DNA from: Onchidella celtica
Taxonomy: Eukaryota; Mollusca; Gastropoda; Systellommatophora; Onchidiidae
Direction of reading: 5' to 3'
Assembly (NCBI GenBank): GCA_963931925.1
Contig: OZ007569.1
Location: 7,554,957 to 7,618,956, forward strand
Length of the DNA: 64,000 bases
The position numbers were made by a program, and so were the translations under genes. How positions within the stretch are numbered: the first letter of the stretch is position 1; each line of letters starts with the position of its first letter. Of the stretch, positions 36,275 to 48,100 are shown in pieces. The notes beneath the pieces are model-generated. The model did not search any database and had not been told where the DNA came from. It saw only the letters and a list, made by a program, of their open reading frames with translations.

Positions 36275-36625
36275 TAACGGTAAAACGATTTGGCCATTGG
36301 CCAATATGGGTGAAAATACACAATGCGCATTCCTCTTACATGGGCTCCCGCGCTCCGGACCCAGGTGGGCAGACAGTCCTCGGGGCGATGCCATTGTCCC
36401 GGGCCTTCCTGTTGTGCCTCAGTAACATGCCCCCAAAGAAAGGCACTTAACTATAACGGGGCGCAATTTGGCCATTGGTCAACATGAGTGAAAATATTTA
36501 TACAAGACGCATCTCCGGACCCAGATGGGCACAGTCCTTGGAGCCAAGCCATTGTCACAGGCTTCCCTGTTTTGCCTCGGTAACATCCCACAAAAGAGAG
36601 GCAATTAACTACCCCGCCTATGCGC
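36275..36625. repeat. Tandem duplication of about 180 bp
   Basis: Two diverged copies, about 36283-36455 and 36465-36625. Both run from ATTTGGCCATTGG through GTGAAAATA, CTCCGGACCCAG, CCATTGTC and CTTCCTGTT to AGGCA..TTAACTA. Shorter copies of the CGACCATTGG part precede them. Confidence 0.75.
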
Positions 36626-37552
36626 CGTTAGACAATTTGTGGGGCAAAGACAACCCAATCCAGATTCTTACATCTTCTGACCGTTCAACATTAGCAGATT
36701 CGTGACACAGTCACACATGTATGTTGCAAGTAGTCTGTCACCGAAGCCGAGCAAATAGCAGCATCAACAGGGAGAGTCTGTTTCTAGTTTACATGAGAAA
36801 TAGTCATCAAAACCTACAGACTGTCCTGTTCTGGGATCTCATGGACAAAACTTCCTAAACAGGGTCACAATGACAAGAATGGATTCCACCATCAATTCAA
36901 TCAAACAACTTTCAAAGACAATGCAAATTCGAGACAGACGGAAAAAAAAAAACACAGCAGATTTTTGAATCATTAACTGCAGTAATATAAATATAAGTCG
37001 AGGTGAAGATCTCTTCAGTGACAAGCAGCTGATCCCATTCAAGTGAACCCATACAGTCCCAATTTTTTTTTGCCTTCAAGATCCAACCCTTTTTACAGAC
37101 TTTGCGTATTCTGAGCAAGAGATTCTTTAAAAAAGTTATTCTGGATTACAGAGAATTGCATCCTGGTTTGATCATTTAAATTTTTCCATCTTCCAGCCTC
37201 ATCTGAGACTATCTTTCCTTTCTAAGGGTCACACCAACTTTTTTCCTTCCTTGGAAGTTTATCATTCCATTAGATAATGATAGCATAAAACTCATGTGCG
37301 TACTCCTTCTCTCTATCACCCCCGCCTCATTTTCTCGAAGTATTTCTTTCAATACAGTAGGACACAATCATCAAATGTGAAAGGAGCTGCTGGATTAATA
37401 TAGCTTTAGTCCACGCCTCAACAACTGGTTTTCCCTACTATCTTATAATGCACATACTGCATTTTGTCAGCCTTCTCTCATGGGATAGGCAAAATGGGCT
37501 ACTGACTTTGAATGTCTGCAACCCCGCCGTTGATGTCAGTAAAACAATAGAT

Positions 37553-37971
37553 CAGTGGTTCTCAACGTGGGCGATATCAGCCCCCTGGGGAGGAGATTCT
37601 GATTTCCAGGGGTGGGGGGGGGGGGGGAGAAAGGAAGAAAAGGGCGACAAGGGGGCGAAAACGAGGAATGGGGGGGATACGGGAGTTGAGGGGAACCAGC
37701 AATGAAGAGCAATTTGGGGGCAAATACATGTCAATTGTCAGTCATTGACTTCTTCTACAGCATGCTTGGATGGGTTTGATGAACAGAAATGGTGTTTTGT
37801 TTTTTTTTCCGGCACATTTGATAAAGAATGGTTTCTGCTTTATAATGAATCATCAGCATGCTTGTTGTCTTTTTTTTTTTTCCGGAAATAGGGGAGGGGG
37901 GGAGGAAGTGGGCGATGAAAGAAAATTTGGAGTTTAAGGGGCAATTGCCTGAAAAAGGTTGAGAACTACTG
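37553..37971. mobile_element. hAT-type MITE
   Basis: The 419-bp unit has ends CAGTGGTTCTCAAC and GTTGAGAACTACTG. That inverted repeat is typical of hAT elements. The flanking 8-mers, CAATAGAT and CAAAAGAA, agree at six of eight positions, consistent with a decayed 8-bp target duplication. The interior is G-rich with no coding capacity. Confidence 0.82.
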
Positions 37972-38099
37972 CAAAAGAAAGTGAAATCGAGCTGGGGGAT
38001 ACTTTAGAATAGAGGGGGATGTTCTAGGATATCCTAGATTATCAGGGGGGTTAAAATAGGATGATGGGATATTCCAGGATGTCACACCGGCCAAGGCAG

Positions 38100-38195
38100 T
38101 ATCCGACGAAAATGTTGGCGGAAAGACCTGGACAGTATCCGCCAACATCACCAGCGGTTAAACTTGGGCCGTATCCGCCAACATTATCGCGGATA
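38100..38195 (+). repeat. 36-bp palindromic tandem repeat, three units
   Basis: Units start at 38100, 38136 and 38172, exactly 36 bp apart. The core is TATCCGCC ... near-palindromic, with an AACCTGGGCAG-type spacer. A related single palindrome lies at 38389-38408 and a degenerate one near 56536. The array directly follows an ATCCCCC repeat. Confidence 0.85.
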
Positions 38196-39010
38196 AACCT
38201 GGGCAGCATCCAGAAAAGCCTAAGCCAATTTCAATCATGCCATCGTTTTCAACATGTGGGCAAGACGAACATTGATCGGGATGAACGGAACAAGGGAGGA
38301 AGACTCGAGAGAGTTCAAATCACTGGAGAGCAATCGCAAATACAAAATTTATGCTGGCCGATTAAAAAAAAATCCCAGGAGAAATTTTATCCGACAGTAT
38401 CGGAGGATAAACACTTCGTTTGGGGATATAATATTAGGCAGTGGCTACGTTTACGCCAGCCGGTGAACACAACCCACCATTTTTCATTGTTCGGCTTTAC
38501 TCCCGTTCGTACAGCAGCACTTTCTTTCTTTGTTTTTTTTTATTGGGGTATGAGCGTAATCTGCCGTAAACCTAGCCACTGCCATACTATTATGGCCAAA
38601 GTGATCTCTTAGCACCACGAAAGGGAAACAGACTCAACATTTGTGGTTCACCCATTATTACTTCAGCCTGACACGACCATGTTATCACGAATATTCAGCT
38701 TTTAAAGTTTATGTTTGGCCACAGACACCGACTGAAGAACAAAACAGATTACATTCCTCAAGGCCACTTACATGTATATATCGCAAGAATTACAGAATAA
38801 TCATTGCAGATTTCACATAGATCATACTGGTTTTACAATAGCTGTCTAGTTTCACGTTAGCGAATTTCTAAACTTAATCAACTTTTTTTTTTCTTCCCCC
38901 ACTGCTCTTTAATCTCAAACATTTTATCATACATGTGCCAACACTTGATTTTTCAAACCTCCATAGGCCTATGAATCTATGTTTAAAATAAGCTCTCCAT
39001 TGGGAGTCTC

Positions 39011-39207
39011 AGGGTAGCCACACAAAGGCCACCGAATTCGGTCACCGAGCCACTAGGCGCTTTAGGTGAGAAGAATTGCACTATATAAACGGACCGAATC
39101 TAGGTGGGCTCTATGTGCAGTTGTTGAAATTATATAGTGCAGTTGTTCTCACCTAAGGCGCCTAGTGGCTCGGTGACCGAATTCGGTGGCCTTTGTGTGG
39201 TTACCCT
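39011..39207. mobile_element. Long-arm fold-back MITE
   Basis: A 197-bp element made of two arms of about 75-80 bp that are nearly perfect inverted copies. They start AGGGTAGCCACACAAAGGCC and end with the complement, and surround a short loop containing GGACCGAATCTAGGTGGG. There is no coding capacity. The immediate flanks do not show a clear duplication. Confidence 0.88.
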
Positions 39208-42082
39208 CAGGCTGATTTTCCTCAGCTCAGTTCCTGCCCCCTCCCCCCGGATACTACAACTACTGTATACATTATAATGCTCATGCGGAGGCAACAGTAG
39301 TCCTAACTTGCCACAACTCCATGAGTGCCGTCTATAATCCTTCTCTTCATGTACCGAAAAATCTGATTTTTTTTTTCAACCAAGGATGCGCTGGGGTCTC
39401 CAGTACGGGCAATAGACATCTGACTCAGGTAAGCATACGGTCTCCATCCCACCTTCACTCCCCCACTGGCACTGGGTTATGCTACATTTCATGTAACGTC
39501 TCCAGTGGACATCAAAGTGAGTAGTCCGATACTTCCTTAGACATGCGTATGCCGGCGCTGACAAGTCTCGAAAACTGTTCTCCGGCAAAACGACTGGATG
39601 TGCATTGTGGGCACGAGGGTTCCCTCTACGTTAGTTCCTAACCCCCCCCCCCCCCCAAAAGCGAGTGGGCACCGTTCCACGCTCCTCAAAGAAAAATACA
39701 TACACTGTATCAGCCAAGCGGCACTGTGAAAAGGCTACTGGTATCACTAATTTTCGTGTCTTTGCAAAGCTTGACTTCATTTTTTTTTTCTTTCTCTTTT
39801 TCCCGGAAACGGGGAGATTTCAAAGGAGCACGGGGAGGGCGGGGTTTTAACATAAAAACGGGGGGACTACTGCTATGAACATATATTATTTAGTTGCGTC
39901 ACCAGTGTCTACCTGTATTGATGTCGCTAGCGCCATTAACCTGCAATGAACACTTATTGACATAACATTAACATAGACCTCTACCGTAGTCGTTCTCGTT
40001 TTCCAATGTTTGTCTTGGTGTTTATCGTTTATTCTGTACTGCCTTCCCTTTGCGGTTTCATTTCAGGCATTTAAATTGATCATAGAATACTTAAGCAGAG
40101 TTGTCGTCGTTGCAATATCCCATGTCCTCTATTATACACCTGGTAAATCAAGTAAGGAAATCCAAATTGACCATTACTTCTACCATTACCCAGGTCATTA
40201 CCAATGATTCCTTCATCAGCATCATACGTTTTCAGATGGTGAAACCAAAGTTGTGATACCAAACAGTTAGGTCTAATGATTGCACAATTTGATCGACACG
40301 CGGAGAAATGGGCAAGATGCCAGTATTATTACTCCAAAGTCATCAAGTTATATATCTTATCTATATAACTAATTTACATACCCCAAAATGTGTGAATGTA
40401 AAACTTTTATGCTTCCATGGCATGTAATAAAGTTCAAAGCATTTCCTCGTTTTCTCATATCTAATCATTGAAATTATAGATTCCCGCATCCAAACAACCC
40501 ATTTACCAACATCCACATCCAATATAATTAAACTGTTTTTGGTACTACTCGGGGCTAAAAAGTACAGTGGATTGCTAAACAAAAAAGCTTCGAAAAATAA
40601 ACATATGTTGAGCTTGCAGTTTGCTAAAGAGAAAAGAAAAGTCATGATGATAGTTCAGCTCTGTCCTCTCAAAACAAACAGAACAGGACAAACTTCCCGT
40701 AGCAGAGGGTAAGTGCCTGATACAACCACCTTGCACGATAATGTTAAACGACACAAACAGCAGCTAATCCTAAAATTTACCAGTAATCTGGAAAATAACT
40801 AGTAACTGAAAAGCTCATAAAAACTGACTTTGGTATCGATTTAGACTGACCAGGTTTTTACTTTTTCCCTTTTTTCATATAATCAAAAAACAAAACAAAA
40901 CTCCCTTTTTGCCAACATTGTTTGCTTTAAATAAATCTACCATATCTGTTAGTTTGAGTAGAGTAAAGAATTCATTCAAATGACAAATATTGACTTCTCA
41001 CACGAAACGGACGAGCGGAGTCAGAATGAATAAATTCATCAACACCTAGACAAAGACGCGCGAAGTTGAGTAAAAAAACATCCAAAAATACTTGATTTCA
41101 TGAAAACATTCTGATAGCACAATGGCTTTAAAACATGCAATGACAGCAGATTACATTCGCAACCTCAAAATACATAATAATAATAATTTGAATAATCTCG
41201 TTTATTTGGACGGTACAGTTTCCACAGACGTCGCTAAACTGAAACCGTTTGCCTCATGACACAATCTCGTCCTAGAAACGCCAATCTAAATATTGTAAAC
41301 ATACCGAGGTAATTGTGGCCATTTGTAAAAAGCCGACTTTGGATTTTTATTTCTTTGATACAGATAGAAGACTACGAGAAAAGACACAGAATAAGTAGTT
41401 TATTTCATCTCGGAGAAGTTGGGACTTATTGCACTGAAATAGTGGAAAATCCTTTAGACGCTCACTGGGTTGTCTAAGTTTCCAACAAAATTGCAGTTGG
41501 ACCACATGGGCACAGATGGTCTGTCTTTGCCTTTGTAATCAGAATTTCAGCATAGTGCGAGCAATCTCATAAATTTCTGATTTTTTCAAGATTTCTCTCA
41601 TGAAACGGGCAAATGCAGTGGGAGAAACTGCCTTCATTATATATCTGACATTGCTGCGGCCTGGTCGTAATCAAAGATACTTGACCGGCACAATCTCTAC
41701 TCTCTTTTGTGTAATTCTCGTTTGCAATCAATTGTTAACTGGCTTTCTACGCCACAGGAGATGTTCAATGTTGTATTGTAAATTCTATAATAAAGTTAAA
41801 TTAGTAGTCTATTTTTTGGCATGATGTTAAACAATGTTAAACTCATTTCTTTACATTCAAAAAATAGTTCCCTTTTTCTTTTCTTTGCACCATTTAGGAT
41901 TTGTATGTATTCCATTTGATAGTATATAGATATACTCAGTTGTGACTGCTGTCTTGAGACATTGCAGGCAAAAACAATGATGACTAGTACGTGAATTATA
42001 ATTCTTTGCAAATATTCATAATGAAATCTAGATTTGGAGTCCCCAATTTTGGCTCCTTCTATTGATGTTGTTTTCTTTGTAG
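39208..42082. other. No recognisable gene; 5' flank of HHAT
   Basis: Only short, unconvincing open frames, a poly-C run near 39645 and several poly-T runs. The HHAT promoter and any non-coding first exon should lie in the right part, but I cannot place them. Confidence 0.5.
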
Positions 42083-42087
42083 CCAGA

Positions 42088-44996
42088 ATGTTTGTAGATG
42101 TTTTGCCTCGTTGGGAAAGATGTGCATACTGGATTATTGGGCTTGCAGGCCTTGGATATTCATACTATGCTCTATACAAAGACGGAAACAGTAAGTTAAT
42201 GGCTACACACATAGGCAAACTTAAATCGTTTGTTCCCTGTTCATTTTACGGAGACAACCCAATCAGCATCAAGTCAATTTCAAAGAGAACGCCTAAAAAT
42301 GCTCTTCTACGCAATCACTCAAAGTGAGCAAAGGTCTGGGGCCAGAGATGGTAAGGCAAAACAACAAACCAGCAAAACTTACCCTCGGCGTATGAAATAT
42401 GCAGTGGACAGTTAGTTACGCCATCGAATACACACTCCCTGAGTAAAGGAGTGAATGGATAAAAATGAGGAAGTTAGGTACAGCATGTAGAGATATCGTT
42501 TGACTGACACTAGGTTTTCGACAATGAATTAATGAAGTTCTGCACATCCACAAGGTTTAGGAAACAAAAACAAATTCGCATGTTACGAGTTCATATTGAT
42601 TAACATTATCTTTGTGTACCCTATGTGGAATGCTTTCTAAATTAAGTGCTGGTTGCTAACAGTACTATGCTATAATTATGAGGAAGGCAGACATGGCCAT
42701 GAAGACCACTACGTTTTTGTAATTTCCATCAAGTCTTTGCGATTATGTATACCAACCAGTTTTTCTGTCTGTTTGCAGGATTAGAAATTGATGACGATAG
42801 TGCACGTAAGCCCCATGGTTGGAAATGGATAGGTCGGAGACAGGTATGCTATTTTTGTGGTTTTGACCCTGACATTATGATACACGTAAATCGATCTCAT
42901 TAATAGATTGCTGGAACTGGTGCACGAGAACAGCAGGACAGGAGATGCGGTGGTGTATACAGATGGATCAGTCACTAGAGGAGAAAGATCTGGATGGGGT
43001 TACACGGTCAGCGTTGATGGCAGGACAGTGGCAGAAGATGGAGCTGCATATCAAGTCACAACATCTAGTATGAAAATGGAGGAGGTAGCCGCTGAAAACG
43101 CACTTGCATGGTTACAGAGGAACACCCACACATGTGCCGTCATTGTGACAGATTCCCAGAGCATGCTCAGGAAAATAGAGACAGGATACCTCAAACCTGA
43201 ATGGGTGCAGTATCTGCACGACAGAAAACTGAAAAGGCTGACTTGGATTTTCTCCCCTGGACACGCTGGAGTATCTGGAAATGAGAGAGCAGATAAGCTT
43301 GCTGGTGAGGCCCCAATGCAAGGCTCTCTTAATCTCGGGGAAAATGAAATTCTCGCAGCTTTGAGAGAAACAGCACCACAAGAAGACGGGGACACCATCG
43401 AACGTATAAAACTGTTTGGGCATCAGAGAGGCTGTGGAGTCAAGAGCCGGTTGTGTGGTACTGCAAGACGACTGTTCAATCAACATCTTACTGGAGTTGT
43501 TAGTGAGAAGACCTTGTCCGACATGATGGCGCGGAGAGCTGAGCACGTATGGGTGTGTCCCGAGAGCGAGGAGGCTGGTTCTACACCAAAGTAATACCAA
43601 AGTAATGCGAAATGCAAGCATTGTGTCTATTTGGAGGACGCCTTTTGACTTTGAAATTTATGTATCACGCCCCCACCCCACCATTTGGGGGGGGGGGGGG
43701 TTTGAAATTAATAGAGACGGTGGAAATGCAGAAGAATACTGAAAATGGATAAGTTGAAAACAGGTATCGTAATTTTCACCATGACATTATAACTATATCG
43801 ATCTTATTAAGAAAATTCAAGGCCATTCATAAGCCACCCATCTATTTGTAGAACATCTTTTGACTTTTAAGTTTATAATATACTCCCTATTGTATGAAAG
43901 CATGATGTAATTTTGACATTAATAATTACTCATTGTCACATTCGCGATATAAACAAGGAGCTTTAGCTATGTGCTGCTTTCATTTGATGAGATGATGCAC
44001 TCGACTAGTTTGGTTTTTTTCTTCTTCTTTTTAAAAAAAAATCTTTTCTCTCTCTAAGGATCGAACAGACGAGGAGTGGTGGGACTGGCATGGACAACTG
44101 TGGAATCGAATTCTTCTATACCTCTTTCGTATCATCTTGTCTGTGACATTATTTTATGTACGGGTCGGTGAAAAGGTAAACAATTTTAACCTGGTTTTCG
44201 ACGTTACATCATCTTTTTTTTGCACATTTTTTGCACATCATAAACATGTGGAAATTATCTTTTTCTTTTTTCGGGGGGGGGGGTGGGGGGAGGTATATAA
44301 TTATGTAATGACAACAAATTTTATATTCTTTGATGAAACGTTATTTGACAAGTTTTTGAAGTCATTGAATTTGTCATTTACGTCTTGCTTGTATTGCATA
44401 CTACTAAACTATAAAGTACACTTTGCTCCCTAAAATGACATCTCTAGCTAGATAATCATGATGTTTGGGTAGGTTTATCAAAATATTTTGACATGTTTCT
44501 ATAATCAAATAGTAGAAAATGATGCTCGGGTAATGTCACCAAGGGAAACAACACGATTTTTTTTCAGATCAGACTAGCGGTTTAGTCTGGTCGTTTCCGT
44601 AATGTGTGAACATGCCACTTGTTCACGGAAACGACACGACACGTAAAAGACGGATTTTTCCCACCGAATTTAGATAACATTTTTATGAGCAGATGATTCA
44701 GGTTGTTTTGCGGATTGCAAATTTTAATGGCGTTGTCTTTTCGTAAGATGAAAGTGGCTTTCCTTTAGCAGGGGCTGATACAAAGGAGGACAACAGGGAA
44801 ACATAGATATTGGATTCACCCAATGGCACAGGACACGCAAAGTTATGGTGAATTTCATCATTTGTTTCCATGCATTCTCGAGGATAATGAAAAATTCTTC
44901 GAGTACCTAAGAATGATAACATTTAAAGAGAGAGAGACAGACAGACAGAGACGGACATACACACACACACAGACAGACACGGGAACAGAGAGAGAC

Positions 44997-45041
<45 letters not shown>

Positions 45042-45073
45042 GAGAGAGGAAGGGAGAGGGAGAGAGAGAGAGA

Positions 45074-45149
<76 letters not shown>

Positions 45150-48100
45150 TGTATTTTTACTTACCAGTGCAGTTTAATATTGATGCAATCTCTGTCCATT
45201 CTTTGTTGCTGTGCTTTGGATCCGAATTGACGTATATAAAACTATATTTGAAAACTTTATCAATGAGTTTTTCGTCCACCATTTCACAACTATGTACATC
45301 TAATCTAGTCCTCGCACAATTTATCAAGAATCTAGTGCCAGTGGAGCTATCCTCCGTGTAATTTAATTTGTGTAAAATTTGACACCAGAAGAATGGGATT
45401 GGTACGGCGTCCTCATGGTCAGCTAAAAATATAAAATAAAAATATTTTTTTTATCTGAAATCTTAAATACGCAATAAAACTGGGTAGTTTGCCCGTTGAC
45501 ATAGCAAATTTTGGGGCGCTGATCACGAATATGAAAGTTTTTCAATTCAAGAGAAATTTTTTTAAAGTTTGAAACCGTCTAGCCTACTGGGCCACTGCTG
45601 CACCTTTACCTCATGATTCAGGCAGAAATGGAGCAAGCCGCACCCGATCAGCTTGTGCCCGACCAGACTTTTGTCTGAACTTGTAGGTGGACACACGGAC
45701 TAATAAATTAACCAGACTGGAAACACCAGTTTCGGGCTATGTCGTTTTTTACGGAATTTCCCGAGCGGCGGTCGTATAACCAACATGGCCGCCGCTCGGG
45801 AAATTCCGATTCTAGTGCTATCTGCAGTAGAAATTTCTTTTTATTTGTCAAGATTGGTGGTACATGTATTAATTTCTTGGTGCGGAACCAAACTTCCGCG
45901 TTCGGCGCGTCAAAATGGTGTCATTCAACATTGTAGCTATGGTGAAGCGTCGGTCGTAAACGTAAACCTAATGTGGCGGATGGTTCATGACCTTTCGCTG
46001 TTTTGTGACGTCGCACAATGGGCTCATCCAGTCTGGGTATTTTATTAGTCTGTGGGTGGACACACCTAAAACGGGACTCACAATTGAAACAGTGATAAAA
46101 ATCGAAGTTCCATTGCCTGTTGCGGTGTCTTGTAGTTTCCGTCCCTGTCGTGTCGTCCCAGTGGAAACGCGGCCTTAATTTCCAGATAACTATTTTACTA
46201 ACGGTGAGAATTCTAAAGAAGCTAAGAAATAAATGAATGGTCGGATTATTTTAGTCTGTACATTTACTGTTGAAAATCAAAATTATTTTTTAATCGGGTC
46301 ACTGTTATGATTAATAATATTGTCATCGAGTTGTCACATTACAGAATGACAGGACTAGCACTTCAACATAGCTGGCTTTTTAAAAATTTATTTTATTTTG
46401 TATTTACAAAACACTCACTATTTCAAATGTCCAAACCATGTTTTTTGCTCATCATGTGAGTGCAGAAAATTTTCCTTTCATCCAAACAGGTCCGGCTGTA
46501 TCTTCTCCTCATGTTTGACATATCCGCTGTTGTATTTTGTCTGGGCTGGAAACCCGTGATATTCATGCTATTCCAGGCTGTCGTTACGTATCTCGTAACA
46601 TTCACAGGCAGCATCCTTCTTGTATGGTTACTTGTCATGTCAATAATAGGAACTGTGAACTTTGACGTTATATATGACTTTCAGGTGGGTGAGATAAATA
46701 ATAATAATTTGTTTTTCTTCGGTATGTACCATTTATTCAGGTAGAAATCCATATTTTTGGTGCATTGACCAGCCATATGTCTTAGATATACTTGTTTTGG
46801 TCTGGACTGTTTGTTTCTTTAAAACCTGTATTTCCTCAAATCGTTAAAAAATCTGGAGAGATTGAAACCTGGTGCACAGGAGATAGAAAACGGTCAGAAA
46901 AAAACATAGGTAAACCCTTCTCTATGTCTTTTTGGCAAGGCGCCCCTTTTAAAGACAATACCATTTTGTCACAGAGCTATCATGAATACATGAATTAAAG
47001 ATGTTTGGTATTTGGCCACTTTCATGGGCGTTCATTAGCCACCTTCATGGGCGTTCATTGGCCACCTTCATGGGCGTTCATTGGCCACCTTCATGGGCAT
47101 TCATTGGCCACCTTCATGGGCGTTCATTGGCCACCTTCATGGGCGTTCATTGGCCACCTTCATGGGCGTTCATTGGCCACTTTCGTGGGCGTTCATTGGC
47201 CACTTTCATGGGCGTTCATTGGCCACCTTCATGGGCGTTCATTGGCCACCTTCATGGACGTTCATTGGCCATCTTCATGGGCGTTCATTGGCCACCTTCA
47301 TGGGCGTTCATTGGCCACCTTCATGGGCGTTCATTGGCCATCTTCATGGGCGTTCATTGGCCACTTTCATGGGCGTTCATTGGCCACCTTCATGGGCGTT
47401 CATTGGCCACCTTCATGGGCGTTCATTAGCCACCCTCATGGGCGTTCATTGGCCACCTTCATGGGCGTTCATTGGCCACCTTTATGGGCGTTCATTGGCC
47501 ATCTTCATGGGCGTTCATTGGCCACCTTCATGGGCATTCATTGGCCACCTTCATGGGCGTTCATTGGCCACCTCCATGGGCGTTCATTGGCCACCTTCAT
47601 GGGCGTCCAATCTACTGACCTTCTTTATATCTTACAGGACACCAAACAAGACTACAAAATGAACAAATATAGGTAGATCTGCTCAAGAGAAAATACAGAT
47701 GTGCTTAAGGGAGTTTATTCTGGGAAACCCTGGGTACCTTTTCTAGTTTGATATAGTATCATGAGCCACGGTAACTGATAAAAAGTTTGAAATTGAAATA
47801 AGAGGCATTTTATCATACCATGGAATTCAGATGTATATTTTATAAAAAATAGCCGAAGACAAAACTGAAAAGAGAAATTTAATATTTTGCTGAAGTGTAT
47901 GTTTCATAGATACAAAATTATATATATATTTTTTATATCCATAAAGCTTGTAAAAAAAGCTAAATACATAGCCATGGCGTCATGGTATCTTAGAACATTT
48001 TCCTAGTCCAACAGGCCTTGCCATGATTCCATGGAAGACTATTGTATGGCACTATGTGCAAAACACTTTGTCTTCTCCAACGATTTTCATATTATGCATA

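Larger units (their letters stand above)
34493..36707 (-). repeat. LTR-like region with internal tandem repeats
   Basis: On the minus strand the block starts TGTCACGAATCTGC and could end at CCCTGTCA near 34493. Several CCAAT-type boxes (CCATTGG on the plus strand at about 36144, 36211, 36289 and 36469) precede GGATAAAACC near 36110, and AATAAA lies near the far end. This is the layout of an LTR promoter and terminator. No target duplication or partner LTR was found, so the call is tentative. Confidence 0.3.

Noticed and set aside
44823-45230. Arg/Glu-rich open frame
   Set aside because: It is a GA microsatellite read in frame.
47001-47676. Three long overlapping open frames with a 23-residue repeat
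   Set aside because: They arise from a 23-bp minisatellite that lacks stops in each frame. There is no independent coding signal, and the array lies inside an HHAT intron.
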